Of a DNA stretch of 64,000 nucleotides, positions 8,458 through 17,409 are shown piece after piece. Numbering within the stretch: the stretch's first letter is position 1; every line of letters begins with the position of its first letter. Made by a program: the position numbers and the translations under genes. The notes below the pieces were generated by a model. The model made no database searches, was not told the DNA's origin, and saw nothing but the letters and a program-made list of their open reading frames with translations. The stretch covers positions 62,001 to 126,000 of the forward strand of contig JBQNAT010000001.1 of the NCBI GenBank assembly GCA_052170315.1. Reading direction: 5' to 3'. This DNA is from UBA9732 sp052170315 (lineage in GTDB: Bacteria > Spirochaetota > Spirochaetia > Sphaerochaetales > Sphaerochaetaceae).

Positions 8458-9426
8458 ATGAGACGTAATGACGCGAGACTTTGCTATGACATCCCGCTCT
8501 ACAACAGAATATTTCCGTTTCTGATGAAAAGACGCTGTGATGCCCTTGTCTTCCACTCTTTTGACCTTGATGTAACCAAAACGGCAGCCTATATCAGAGC
8601 ATACAACGCAACAAAACCCGAACTCAGGCTTAAGTTCTTCTATGTTTTCAGCGCTGCGCTCATGAGAATTTTCGTTATCAGACCGGAGCTCAACAGATTC
8701 ATCTTCGCGAACCGCTACTGGCAGAGAAACGAGCTTTCCATGAACTTTGTCGTAAAGGAAAACTTCACCGACGAGGCCCCAGAAACCAGTAATCCTCTTG
8801 TATTCAGAAAAGACATGACACTGATGGAATATTCAAAAGTCATAGACGATTACATAAACAACGCCAGAAAGGTTTCCGAAAATTCCAACTTCACCGACGA
8901 TACCATAGACCTTTTCATGCACTTCCCGGCATGGCTTGTAGCCGGAGTTGTAAAAATGCTGGGCTTCATGGACAGGCTTGGAAAAGCTCCGAAATTCCTG
9001 CGCGAAGCGGACGGCCTTCATACATCGGCTTTTGTTGCCAATCTGGGTTCAATAGGAATCACCGGAGGCAGTCCCCTGCACCACCTTTATGAATGGGGAA
9101 CTACCAGCGTTTTCGTAACCCTTGGAATGATGGAGAGAAAACGGGAATTCGATGATGACGGAAAAGTAATTTCAAGCAAAGAAACCGTTCAAATAGGAGT
9201 AACCGTAGATGAAAGAATTACATCCGGTTTCTACTTCATAAAGAGCATGGCAATGTTCCAGGATTTGATGAACCACCCCGAAGAGCTTGAAAAAGTTCCC
9301 GTAATACCTCAGGACACCCCCACAAAGAAAGAATACAAAACTCAGCTCAAAGCGGAAAGAAAAGAAAGAAAGCTTAAAAAGAAGCAACTGAAACTTGAAG
9401 CTGAAAATCAGAGAAAATCAAAGTAA
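8458..9426 (+). CDS. E2/CAT-fold acyltransferase-like protein, catalytic residues absent
   Basis: The protein (322 residues) has the fold signature of the 2-oxo-acid dehydrogenase E2 catalytic domain and chloramphenicol acetyltransferase, including the late VFVTLG strand and a segment where the family has the catalytic HRxxDG. Here that segment reads DERITSG at residues 251-257, so the catalytic His is Glu and the Asp is Ser. There is no lipoyl or peripheral-subunit-binding domain. The C-terminus (last 35 residues) is highly charged and lysine-rich. It is therefore unlikely to be a working E2. It may be a non-catalytic CoA- or acyl-binding member, a group I recall from Clostridia with a DERI motif. 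The last 9 bases overlap rsmE convergently. Confidence 0.7.
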   Translation: MRRNDARLCYDIPLYNRIFPFLMKRRCDALVFHSFDLDVTKTAAYIRAYNATKPELRLKFFYVFSAALMRIFVIRPELNRFIFANRYWQRNELSMNFVVKENFTDEAPETSNPLVFRKDMTLMEYSKVIDDYINNARKVSENSNFTDDTIDLFMHFPAWLVAGVVKMLGFMDRLGKAPKFLREADGLHTSAFVANLGSIGITGGSPLHHLYEWGTTSVFVTLGMMERKREFDDDGKVISSKETVQIGVTVDERITSGFYFIKSMAMFQDLMNHPEELEKVPVIPQDTPTKKEYKTQLKAERKERKLKKKQLKLEAENQRKSK

Positions 9427-10140
9427 ACCCATTCGGGAAAGCAGCAGCGCTATGCCGCAGCTGCAGGCTGTTTCCGTCCTTAAAACTCTGGCCCCCAGAA
9501 GCATTGCTCTGTAGCCGTTGCAGGCAAAAAGCTTTCGCTCCCCGTCCGACCAGCCTCTCTCAGGCCCTATGGCAAGAACAGCGCTTTTTTTAACGTCAGC
9601 CGCGCTTAGGCTAACTGCGCCTGAAACATTGTCCAGCATTATTAAATCAGACCCTTCAGAACATTTTTCATTTACAGTTTTAATAGCCTGCGAAACACAT
9701 TCTGTGAATAAAACTTCAGGTATACCTGCATGAGAGGACTGCATTGCCCCGTCTTTAAGGTATTCAAGATACTCTCCCGTTTTGTAGAGATTACTTGATA
9801 GATAGGATTTTTCCCCAGTATCCGAACCGCAGAGAATGATACGCCCAACACCAAGACTGACCGCTTCCCTAAGTATCCTTTTCATACATATCGGCCTAAC
9901 CTGGGCGCAGAGAAGAGTAACCGGATAAAGAACAGGCGTCGCCTTGGGCTCATAGGCAATTTCAACTCCGGAAGAAGTAACAGCCTTTATCACCGCTTCG
10001 CCTTCGCTTTTGTTGATTACGCCCATTCGGAAGGACTTGCCCTTACCCAGCTTCAGGATATCGGTTATGTGTTTTGCTCTTTCATCATCCGCGGGGATAA
10101 TTCCGTCAGGCGGAAATTCATCAAAAAGGATTATGTTCAT
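9418..10140 (-). CDS. rsmE: 16S rRNA (uracil-1498-N3)-methyltransferase
   Basis: RsmE methylates U1498 of 16S rRNA on the assembled 30S subunit, using S-adenosylmethionine bound in a SPOUT knot. The C-terminal knot motifs are clear: IGPERGWSDGE and LGARVLRTETA. The N-terminal PUA-like region is present (residues 1-70). Length 240 is normal. The ATG at 10140 has a TATGAT box ending six bases before it and no Shine-Dalgarno sequence. Its stop overlaps the tail of the convergent acyltransferase-like gene. Confidence 0.93.
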   Translation of the reverse strand: MNIILFDEFPPDGIIPADDERAKHITDILKLGKGKSFRMGVINKSEGEAVIKAVTSSGVEIAYEPKATPVLYPVTLLCAQVRPICMKRILREAVSLGVGRIILCGSDTGEKSYLSSNLYKTGEYLEYLKDGAMQSSHAGIPEVLFTECVSQAIKTVNEKCSEGSDLIMLDNVSGAVSLSAADVKKSAVLAIGPERGWSDGERKLFACNGYRAMLLGARVLRTETACSCGIALLLSRMGLL

Positions 10141-10146
10141 GGAAGA

Positions 10147-10152
10147 ATCATA
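10147..10152 (-). promoter_or_regulatory. rsmE -10 box, leaderless geometry
   Basis: TATGAT on the minus strand, six bases before the rsmE ATG. The -35 region 17 bp upstream (TGTGAA) is weak. Confidence 0.4.
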
Positions 10153-10220
10153 GCATAAAGCAAAAACCCTTCACAGTTGAAAATGCGTCTGAATTGTTAT
10201 AAAATTCCAAGTGCTCAATT

Positions 10221-11657
10221 ATGAAAAAACTGTCGTTCTTTTCGATTACAATGCTCCTGCTGGCATTTACCTGCCTGCCCGTTTCGGCACAGTCGCAGAG
10301 CGAGACTCTTAAAGTCCTTATGGATACGGGAAAGGATGCGGTAATCCTTAACCCCTATACGGCCTCGGACAGCAACAGTATCATAGTCATGCTGAATCTG
10401 TATGACGGGCTTTTCGGATATGACCCTGCTACAAGCGAGCCCATACCGGCACTTGCGCGGAGCTTTGAAACCTCGGAAGACGGTCTGACGTGGACATTCA
10501 AACTCCGCCCCGCGAAGTTTTCGGACGGCAGTGAAATAACGGCTCAGACTTTCATAAACTCCTGGAACTACATGACAGGCGGCCCGCTGGCAAGTAACCT
10601 TGACTTTGCGGCAAGGCGCAATGACGGAAAACTTAATCTTGAAAGCCCTGATGAACATACGCTTGTTGTGAATTTAACTCATCCCATTCCCTATCTTCCA
10701 AGCCTTTTATGTCAGCCCTGCCTTGCCGCCATAAAGGACACTACAACCTACAGCGGAGCCTACACGCTCAGGAGCCAGTCAGACGAGCAGATAAGGCTCA
10801 GAAGGAATCCCTACTACTGGGACGATGTAAAAACAGATTTTGTCGAGATAATTATTGGCGAAGGGCATAACAGTGAGCTTTTGGACGGCAGCATACAGTG
10901 GTCTGCAGCGGCGGTAGAAAACGCGGCTGATTACATGGTTCTTTCAAGGCTATACGCAACAACCTTCTTCTACTTCAGCGCGAAAGAAGGCGCCTATTCC
11001 GATGAAAACATAAGAAAGGCTCTTATAAACGTAATTCCGTGGGACATAATAAGAAACCTTCAGGGAAGCCTTATGGAATCCACCTCACTTGTTCCCGAAA
11101 GCGGTCTGAAAGCCAATATAAGCGACGATATAATCAGTCTTCTTGAGAAGGGAGGCTACCCGTACGGAAAAAAGGCCCTTCCTATGATAAAGATGGCTGT
11201 TACAAGGGGTTCTCAGAACGCCGCAGTTGCGCAGCTTATCGCCAGCCTGTGGTCAAGGACACTGGGAATCACCGTTATTCTTGATACTGTTCCTCTTACG
11301 GTTTTTGCCTCAGTTCCTGAAAACAACAGCTATGATTTCTGCACTATAACGTGGATAGGCGATTATTTTGACCCAATGGCATTTTTGCAGCTTTTTGCGT
11401 CTGACAGCTCGTTCAACCTTGCCAACTATTCAAACGAAAGCTTTGACAATCTTCTTGAAAGCGCGGGAAAGGCCGCGGACGAACTGACAAGAAAGAATCT
11501 TCTTCTTCAGGCGGAACAGGTTCTTCTGGACTCGGGCATAGCCATCCCCATGTCCACAGCTTTCGCAACAAACTTTGTAAGAAAGGATATTATTTCAGGC
11601 TGGGAAACCAATCCTTTAGATATTCATCCGCTGAAAAATCTTGCCTTTATTGATTGA
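10221..11657 (+). CDS. Oligopeptide ABC transporter substrate-binding protein
   Basis: A periplasmic solute-binding protein of the SBP_bac_5 (OppA/DppA) family. The N-terminus is a signal peptide (MKKLSFFSITMLLLAFTCLP, cleavage likely after VSAQ), followed by the family opening LNPYTASDSNSIIVMLNLYDGL and the hallmark SEDGLTWTFKLRP near residue 90. Length 478 is slightly short for OppA but within range. No permease or ATPase genes are adjacent, so it must work with a transporter encoded elsewhere. There is no Shine-Dalgarno sequence; TTGAAA with TAAAAT 17 bp downstream suggests a leader of only about 10 nt. Its last 11 bases overlap ispF. Confidence 0.85.
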   Translation: MKKLSFFSITMLLLAFTCLPVSAQSQSETLKVLMDTGKDAVILNPYTASDSNSIIVMLNLYDGLFGYDPATSEPIPALARSFETSEDGLTWTFKLRPAKFSDGSEITAQTFINSWNYMTGGPLASNLDFAARRNDGKLNLESPDEHTLVVNLTHPIPYLPSLLCQPCLAAIKDTTTYSGAYTLRSQSDEQIRLRRNPYYWDDVKTDFVEIIIGEGHNSELLDGSIQWSAAAVENAADYMVLSRLYATTFFYFSAKEGAYSDENIRKALINVIPWDIIRNLQGSLMESTSLVPESGLKANISDDIISLLEKGGYPYGKKALPMIKMAVTRGSQNAAVAQLIASLWSRTLGITVILDTVPLTVFASVPENNSYDFCTITWIGDYFDPMAFLQLFASDSSFNLANYSNESFDNLLESAGKAADELTRKNLLLQAEQVLLDSGIAIPMSTAFATNFVRKDIISGWETNPLDIHPLKNLAFID

Positions 11658-12132
11658 CCGTAAAAACAAGGCATACACTCTGGCACATTACGGCGTCTGC
11701 GGTTCCAAGCTCGCCAAGAATATGTTCGGCAGTCTTTGCCTTGAAGCCGAAGGAATCGGACGGTATACCCAGAACAGACGACATCTTTTCACGGACGGCG
11801 TTCCTGTACGGACCCAGTCCGGGACTCTGAAGAATGACAGTCGTATCCACGTTGCCGATTTCGTAGCCCTTTTCGTGAACAAGACGGACAACCCGTGAAA
11901 GAAGGACGGAAGAATCCGCGTCTTTATACTTAGGCTCCGTATCGGGAAAAAGCGTGCCTATATCTTCCAGCCCGCAGGCGCCAAGAAGCGAATCTATGAC
12001 GGCGTGAATAAGCGCATCGCCGTCGGAGTGTCCTACGCAGCCCTTAGGACTTTCAATTCTGACGCCTCCCAGGATAAGGGGACGCCCCTCAGCAAGCCTG
12101 TGCAAATCCCAGCCCGTACCAACTCTTGTCAT
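11647..12132 (-). CDS. ispF: 2-C-methyl-D-erythritol 2,4-cyclodiphosphate synthase
   Basis: IspF closes the cyclic diphosphate ring in the MEP isoprenoid pathway. The 161-residue protein starts RVGTGWDLHRLAEG, where the DxH pair are zinc ligands, then LGGVRIES and GHSDGDALIHAVIDSLLGA, all characteristic. It is the third gene of carD-ispD-ispF and starts two bases after the ispD stop. The coupling with ispD, the preceding-but-one MEP step, is common in bacteria. Confidence 0.95.
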   Translation of the reverse strand: MTRVGTGWDLHRLAEGRPLILGGVRIESPKGCVGHSDGDALIHAVIDSLLGACGLEDIGTLFPDTEPKYKDADSSVLLSRVVRLVHEKGYEIGNVDTTVILQSPGLGPYRNAVREKMSSVLGIPSDSFGFKAKTAEHILGELGTADAVMCQSVCLVFTVNQ

Positions 12133-12134
12133 TG

Positions 12135-12842
12135 TCAGTTCTCCTTAAGATCTTCCGCGTAGGTAATTTTTCTGTTTGCGGTATCGCCCTTAACGCTGCC
12201 TACACGGCCGCCCCAGTCCATGAAAATCTCGCTGTCATCGGTGTAGGCTTTGCCTTCAACGGCTGTCAGGTGTGCTTCGTAGATATCGGGAAATTTGAAA
12301 GTCTGAGGCGTCTGGACTGTACAAACGCTCGTCCTGTCAAGCCTTCCGCTGAGAACACCCTCATTGTCAACTCTGACCAGAGTATCCGTAACCCTTATAC
12401 ACGGACAGGCTCCGCCGTAGATTTCGGCAGTCTTGATACAGGCTTTTATAAGTGAAGTTTCAACAAAAGGTCTTGCGCCGTCATGAATACTTATATAGCT
12501 TATATTAAGCTGTTTTTCATAGTCTTTAAGAACTTTCAGGCCGTTGAATACGGATTCCTGCCTGGTTGCTCCGCCTTCCACATAAATTACGTTTACAGAT
12601 GAAGTATCCAGCGAAGAAACAAGTTCCCTGACCTGCGAAAGGTCTCCGCTGCGGTATGTAATAACAATGGCAACAAGACCTTCAACTTTCAGAAACGGTT
12701 TTATCGAGCGGCACAGAACGCTCTCAGAGCCAATGCTGAGAAACTCTTTTTTTAAGGTGTTTTTTTCAGCTGTGTTTTCCGGGCCGTTGAACCTGCTTGA
12801 AGCGCCGGCGGCTGTGACTATCACGGCATGGCGTACAGACAT
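12135..12842 (-). CDS. ispD: 2-C-methyl-D-erythritol 4-phosphate cytidylyltransferase
   Basis: IspD couples CTP to methylerythritol phosphate in the MEP pathway. The N-terminal nucleotide-binding signature is AVIVTAAGASSRF, and ISIHDGARPFV and VKGDTANRKITYAEDL are the usual later motifs. The 235-residue length is normal. The loop after the signature (NGPENTAEKNTLKKEF) carries the conserved Lys. The ATG lies at the very end of carD with GGAGAA upstream, so translation is coupled. Confidence 0.95.
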   Translation of the reverse strand: MSVRHAVIVTAAGASSRFNGPENTAEKNTLKKEFLSIGSESVLCRSIKPFLKVEGLVAIVITYRSGDLSQVRELVSSLDTSSVNVIYVEGGATRQESVFNGLKVLKDYEKQLNISYISIHDGARPFVETSLIKACIKTAEIYGGACPCIRVTDTLVRVDNEGVLSGRLDRTSVCTVQTPQTFKFPDIYEAHLTAVEGKAYTDDSEIFMDWGGRVGSVKGDTANRKITYAEDLKEN

Positions 12843-13343
12843 TTATTTCTCCAGATGGGAGAAGACCGTCTTCTCTATGTCCTTCTTCTCCCTGCCAAGG
12901 GCGTAGGAGCATTCGTCTATCAGAAGGCTCAGCGCGTTGTCATAAAGCTTGCGTTCCTGAACGGGAAGTTCCTTTATCTTGCTTCTGTGGTAAAGTCCCT
13001 GAACAACCTTTGCGATAGAGAATATGGAACCTTCCTTAACAAGGTCAACGTTCATCTGATAGCGCGCCTTCCAGTCAACGGCAACAGGCTCATACTTGCT
13101 TGAAATGCTGTCCAACGCCTTAATGGCATCGCCTTCCGAAACTATGGCCCTGACTCCTGAATCCTTAACCTTTCCCACCGGAATACTGACAGTCATGTCA
13201 GACATATCTATGTAGATAACGTAATAAAGGACGGGTACATTGCGGACTATACGTTCTTTGATGTCTTTAACGACACCTACGCCCTGCAGTGGGTAGACTA
13301 CATGTTCTCCTATCCGGAACTGTGTTTTGTTTTCTGAAGTCAT
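12843..13343 (-). CDS. carD: CarD family transcription factor
   Basis: CarD-type proteins bind the RNA polymerase beta subunit through an N-terminal Tudor-like domain and stabilise open promoter complexes. The visible opening FRIGEHVVYPLQGVGVVKDI fits the CarD_CdnL_TRCF domain. A helical C-terminal half follows. The start is placed at 13343 (166 residues), not the upstream frame start at 13403, because a good promoter (TATAAT) ends six bases before this ATG, making the longer version untranscribed. It leads the carD-ispD-ispF operon. Confidence 0.9.
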   Translation of the reverse strand: MTSENKTQFRIGEHVVYPLQGVGVVKDIKERIVRNVPVLYYVIYIDMSDMTVSIPVGKVKDSGVRAIVSEGDAIKALDSISSKYEPVAVDWKARYQMNVDLVKEGSIFSIAKVVQGLYHRSKIKELPVQERKLYDNALSLLIDECSYALGREKKDIEKTVFSHLEK

Positions 13344-13349
13344 ATCATT

Positions 13350-13378
13350 ATTATATCCCAAATTAGTGGTCTGAACAA
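13350..13378 (-). promoter_or_regulatory. carD promoter, leaderless geometry
   Basis: Minus strand: TTGTTC (13373-13378), exactly 17 bp, consensus TATAAT (13350-13355), then AATGAT and the ATG at 13343. The expected transcription start falls on the ATG itself. No Shine-Dalgarno sequence exists. Confidence 0.7.
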
Positions 13379-13451
13379 GCAAGGAATATGGAAAAAACAC
13401 CACATATACGCTATAGTAAAATAAAGCTGTGAAAGCATGGAAGGTAGCAAA

Positions 13452-14966
13452 ATGGCTAAAAGAGATCTTGATTCAAGACGCTGCGGCGTCCTAATTCACC
13501 CTACATCGTTTCCGTCGCCGTTCGGCATAGGAGATTTGGGTATCGAAGCACGAAAAACGCTTTTGATGCTTTCAAAGGCGAAAGTCTCACTTTGGCAGAT
13601 ACTCCCGCTTGGCCCCACAGGCTTTGGGGACAGCCCTTACGCCGCGCGCTCCACTTTCGCGGGAAACGAGCTTCTGATAGATTTAAGGTCACTTGACAGG
13701 CTCTGCTGCGAAGGCAGCCTTGGAAAAACCTATGAGGACCCTGAAAACCGATGTCATGGACGTGTAAATTATAACGAAGTTTATGAATACAAAATGCCCC
13801 TGCTGAAAGAAGCGGCAGGACTTTTCATTGAAAACAGCTGCGACAAAAGCCGGTACAAAGAATTCTGCGAGGAAAATTCCTGGTGGCTGGATGACTATGC
13901 CCTGTATCAGGCGCTTGTGAACTATAACAACGACTCGCGCTGGTACACCTGGGATGAAGGCCTTAAAACAAGGAAAAAAACCGTTCTTGCGAAGTGGAAA
14001 AAACAGCTTTCACGTGAAACGGAAATATACAAAGTTCTGCAGTACTTCTTCTTCAGCCAGTGGAACGCCCTGCACAGCTTTGCGAACGAACTTGGAATAC
14101 AGATTATCGGAGATATCCCAATCTATGTTGCCGGAGACAGCGTGGATGCCTGGACTAACCCCAGACTGTTCAAGATAGACGAAAACGGCAACCAGTACGC
14201 GCAGGCGGGCTGTCCGCCTGATGCTTTCACCGCCGAAGGTCAGCTATGGGGGAACCCCGTATATAACTGGCCGGAACACGCGAAAGACGACTACGCGTGG
14301 TGGAGACGCAGGATGGAAATGTCCTTCAGGCTTGTCGATATCGTCAGAATAGACCACTTCAGAGGCTTTGAGTCCTACTGGGAAGTCCCCGCAGGTGACA
14401 AAAACGCCGTTAACGGGAAATGGGTTCCCGGTCCGGGTAACGCTCTGCTGAAACATTTCAAGGGCATGAATGTCATAGGAGAGGATCTTGGATTTTTGAC
14501 TCCGGAAGTTCTTGCAATGAAAAAGAAGAGCGGCTTTCCAGGCATGAAGGTCGCCCAGTTTGCGTGGGATATTTCAGAAGGCCGTTTTGACACTTCAAAT
14601 GCTTATCTTCCGCACAACTATGAGCAGAACTGCGTAGCTTACACGGGAACCCACGACAACGAAACAACCCGCGGTTGGTACAACGGCCTTAACGACCGGT
14701 ACAAGGACATAATAAGACGCTACTTCCAAAGCCCGGACGATGACATAGTCTGGCAGATTATCCGCGGACTTATGGCAAGTGTCGCCAACACGGTTATCAT
14801 CCCCATGCAGGACATTCTTGGACTGGACAACACTGCCCGTATGAACCTCCCCTCAACCGTTGGAAGCTCCAACTGGTCATGGCGTTACGCTCCCTCCCTG
14901 ATGCAGGCTTGGATGACGGACCGCCTGCGCGAATTCATAAGCCTGTACGGAAGAAGCAGAGACTGA
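13452..14966 (+). CDS. malQ: 4-alpha-glucanotransferase (GH77)
   Basis: This amylomaltase/DPE1 enzyme transfers maltodextrin segments between glucans in glycogen and maltose metabolism. The 504-residue protein begins RRCGVLIHPTSFPSPFGIGD and shows LWQILPLGPTGFGDSPY, the nucleophile region DIVRIDHFRGFESYW (Asp in RIDHF), the acid/base segment VIGEDLGFLTP, and YTGTHDNETTRGW. All are conserved. The frame opens at 13437, but the ATG at 13452 is preferred because GGAAGG precedes it by seven bases. Confidence 0.93.
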   Translation: MAKRDLDSRRCGVLIHPTSFPSPFGIGDLGIEARKTLLMLSKAKVSLWQILPLGPTGFGDSPYAARSTFAGNELLIDLRSLDRLCCEGSLGKTYEDPENRCHGRVNYNEVYEYKMPLLKEAAGLFIENSCDKSRYKEFCEENSWWLDDYALYQALVNYNNDSRWYTWDEGLKTRKKTVLAKWKKQLSRETEIYKVLQYFFFSQWNALHSFANELGIQIIGDIPIYVAGDSVDAWTNPRLFKIDENGNQYAQAGCPPDAFTAEGQLWGNPVYNWPEHAKDDYAWWRRRMEMSFRLVDIVRIDHFRGFESYWEVPAGDKNAVNGKWVPGPGNALLKHFKGMNVIGEDLGFLTPEVLAMKKKSGFPGMKVAQFAWDISEGRFDTSNAYLPHNYEQNCVAYTGTHDNETTRGWYNGLNDRYKDIIRRYFQSPDDDIVWQIIRGLMASVANTVIIPMQDILGLDNTARMNLPSTVGSSNWSWRYAPSLMQAWMTDRLREFISLYGRSRD

Positions 14967-14981
14967 ACTGTCAAACAATCA

Positions 14982-15042
14982 TGACTTTGATTTTTTACCG
15001 ACCGCTGTCAGGCCGTGCCTGTAGCAGGAAGTTGCAAAGTCA
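14982..15042. repeat. Inverted repeat enclosing a small hairpin, malQ-xpt gap
   Basis: TGACTTTG (14982-14989) and CAAAGTCA (15035-15042) are perfect 8-bp arms enclosing 45 bases that contain CAGGC-CGT-GCCTG and a run of T. It lies before the xpt promoter, so it would be in the malQ 3' region. It does not match the purine riboswitch core I know. Confidence 0.4.
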
Positions 15043-15075
15043 GACATTAATTGAACATATTTGCTGAAAACTGAA

Positions 15076-15104
15076 TTGACAAATTTTCTTTAAAATTCAA
15101 AACT
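15076..15104 (+). promoter_or_regulatory. xpt-guaA promoter
   Basis: Perfect TTGACA at 15076-15081, 17 bp, weak AAAACT at 15099-15104, then five bases and the ATG at 15110. There is no Shine-Dalgarno sequence, so the xpt message is probably leaderless. Confidence 0.5.
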
Positions 15105-15109
15105 TAACC

Positions 15110-15685
15110 ATGGACGAACTCAAAGCACGAATACTTTCGGAAGGTAAGGTCCTTCCCGGTAACATCATCAAGGTCGGGTCATTTCTAAACCACAAAGTCG
15201 ATACGGCTCTTATGGGCAGAATGGCAGAAGAATTCGAAAACCATTTTGATTTGTCAAAAATCACATTAATCCTGACAATTGAAGCCAGCGGCATTGCACT
15301 TGCAAGCGTTTGCTCGTACAAATGGGGCATTCCCCTGCTCTTCGCAAAAAAAGCAAAAAGCGACAACATCGAAAACGGTATCATCTGCTGTGAAATTTTC
15401 TCTTATACATATAAGAAAAGCGTTAAGGTCATGGTTGAATCGGATTTGATTAAACCGTCGGATCACGTCCTGATTCTGGACGATTTTCTTGCCAACGGCG
15501 AAGCTATCAGAGGTCTTGCCGATATAGTTAAAATGTCGGGAGCAACGCTTGAAGGAATAGGCATAGCAGTTGAAAAAGGTTTTCAGGGAGGCGGAGACAA
15601 ATTCCGCAAAGCGGGAATAGATATCCACAGTCTGGCTATAGTAGATTCAACGGAAGACCGCAAAATACATTTCAGAGAGAACTAA
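15110..15685 (+). CDS. xpt: Xanthine phosphoribosyltransferase
   Basis: Xpt salvages xanthine (and weakly guanine) to XMP with PRPP. The 191-residue protein has the Xpt opening with FLNHKVDTALMGRMAEEF, the purine-site region TIEASGIALA, and the PRPP-binding loop LILDDFLANGEAIRGL, where acidic pairs precede the small residues as in type I phosphoribosyltransferases. It is directly followed by guaA (one base gap), which turns XMP into GMP, so the two genes form a salvage unit. I see no purine riboswitch between promoter and start; the mRNA appears to lack a leader. Confidence 0.92.
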   Translation: MDELKARILSEGKVLPGNIIKVGSFLNHKVDTALMGRMAEEFENHFDLSKITLILTIEASGIALASVCSYKWGIPLLFAKKAKSDNIENGIICCEIFSYTYKKSVKVMVESDLIKPSDHVLILDDFLANGEAIRGLADIVKMSGATLEGIGIAVEKGFQGGGDKFRKAGIDIHSLAIVDSTEDRKIHFREN

Positions 15686-15686
15686 G

Positions 15687-17234
15687 ATGACAGCAAACGA
15701 AGAGAAAGTTCTTATCTTGGACTTCGGGAGCCAGTACAACCAGCTGATAGCAAGACGTGTCAGAGAACTCGGTATTTATTCCGAAGTAAAACCCTTCTCC
15801 ATGCCCTTTGAGCAGATAAGGGAATTTGCCCCTGTTGCTGTAATACTTTCAGGCGGACCTTCAAGCGTTTATGACGAAAAATCCCCTAAAATTGACAAGC
15901 GTATCTTTGAACTTGGAATACCGATTCTTGGAATATGTTACGGAGCCCAGCTCATGGCCCATACCCTTGGAGGACGCGTTGTTAAAGCGGACAGTCTGGC
16001 CTGCAGAGAATACGGACATACAAATACGGATTTTGATAACAACTCTTCCTTATTCGGAAATATAACCTCAAACAGTATCACATGGATGAGCCACGGAGAC
16101 AGTGTTGAGCGCCTTCCTGAAGGTTTCAGACCAATTGCGCACTCTTCAGGCTGTCCGTTCGCAGGCTTTGAAAACAACGAAAAACGCCTTTACGCAGTAC
16201 AGTTTCACCCGGAAGTACAGCATACGCAGGAAGGCTTTGAAATACTCAGAACCTTCCTTGTGGACATAGCAGGAGCAAAAACCCGATGGTCAATGGCAAA
16301 CTACAGGCAAAGCGCAATTGAAGCCATACAAGCTAAAGTGCGTAACGGGAGAGCCCTGCTGGCGCTTTCAGGCGGCGTGGACAGTTCCGTCGCTGCAGCC
16401 CTTATGTCGCAGGCAATCGGAGACAAACTTATATGCGTATTCGTTGATCACGGCCTTCTAAGAAAAGATGAGGGCAATCAGGTAGAACAGATTTTTTCCG
16501 AATATCCTGTAAAATTCATACGTGTAAATGCTCAGAAGCATTTTCTTGGCAAGCTTGAAGGCGTAACGGAGCCGGAGAAAAAGAGAAAGATAATCGGAGA
16601 AGAGTTCATACGTGTCTTTGAAGCTGAATCAAAGAAGATAGGAGCCGTAGACTTCCTTGTTCAGGGCACAATCTATCCTGACGTTATAGAATCGGGTCTT
16701 GGCAGCAATGCCGCGGTTATCAAGAGCCACCACAATGTGGGAGGCCTTCCTGATTATGTTGATTTCAAGGAAATAATAGAGCCCCTCAGATATCTTTTTA
16801 AAGATGAAGTCCGCCAGCTTGGCAGAGAGCTTGGTCTTCCTGAAAACCTTGTAAACCGCCAGCCTTTCCCGGGACCCGGTCTTGCCATACGAATAATCGG
16901 AGAAGTAACGGAAGAAAAGCTTTCCATACTGCGAGATGCCGATTACATTTTCCGCTCTGAAATAGAAAATGCAAAAATACCTGACGCAAGCCAGTACTTT
17001 GCCGTACTGACCGATACAAGAAGCGTTGGCGTTATGGGAGACAACAGAACCTATGACTACACGCTGGCTCTGCGCTGTGTCAGTACAGGCGATTTCATGA
17101 CAGCCGCTTTCACACGTATTCCGTATGAAGTTCTTGAAAGGACCTCCCACAGAATTGTAAACGAAGTTCCTCATATTAACCGCATTGTCTACGACATCAC
17201 CTCAAAGCCGCCTGCAACGGTGGAGTGGGAATAG
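15687..17234 (+). CDS. guaA: GMP synthase, glutamine-hydrolysing
   Basis: GuaA converts XMP to GMP with ATP and glutamine. The class I glutaminase domain has the nucleophile elbow GICYGAQLM (Cys about residue 85) and the His-Glu pair in VQFHPEVQHT. The ATP-pyrophosphatase P-loop reads LALSGGVDSSVAAAL. The C-terminal dimerisation domain carries RQPFPGPGLAIRI and ends with VYDITSKPPATVEWE. The 515 residues are full length. It starts one base after xpt. Confidence 0.96.
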   Translation: MTANEEKVLILDFGSQYNQLIARRVRELGIYSEVKPFSMPFEQIREFAPVAVILSGGPSSVYDEKSPKIDKRIFELGIPILGICYGAQLMAHTLGGRVVKADSLACREYGHTNTDFDNNSSLFGNITSNSITWMSHGDSVERLPEGFRPIAHSSGCPFAGFENNEKRLYAVQFHPEVQHTQEGFEILRTFLVDIAGAKTRWSMANYRQSAIEAIQAKVRNGRALLALSGGVDSSVAAALMSQAIGDKLICVFVDHGLLRKDEGNQVEQIFSEYPVKFIRVNAQKHFLGKLEGVTEPEKKRKIIGEEFIRVFEAESKKIGAVDFLVQGTIYPDVIESGLGSNAAVIKSHHNVGGLPDYVDFKEIIEPLRYLFKDEVRQLGRELGLPENLVNRQPFPGPGLAIRIIGEVTEEKLSILRDADYIFRSEIENAKIPDASQYFAVLTDTRSVGVMGDNRTYDYTLALRCVSTGDFMTAAFTRIPYEVLERTSHRIVNEVPHINRIVYDITSKPPATVEWE

Positions 17235-17409
17235 AGCATATTTTTCAAAAACGCCTTATTTTCAATGGATATAGCCTATTAAAATGAGTAACTGGGACAA
17301 AATTGGGTAAAGACTTCAAAAAGAATAAATCCAATAATAGCTTCAAGTGGCTTTACAAGAAAATACAAAAAAATTAGACTGTAGCTTAGTTATTACGGTC
17401 TTTTTGCGT

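Noticed and set aside
14967..15109. Purine riboswitch upstream of xpt
   Set aside because: The core and loop sequences of the known class are not present, and the predicted promoter leaves no leader.
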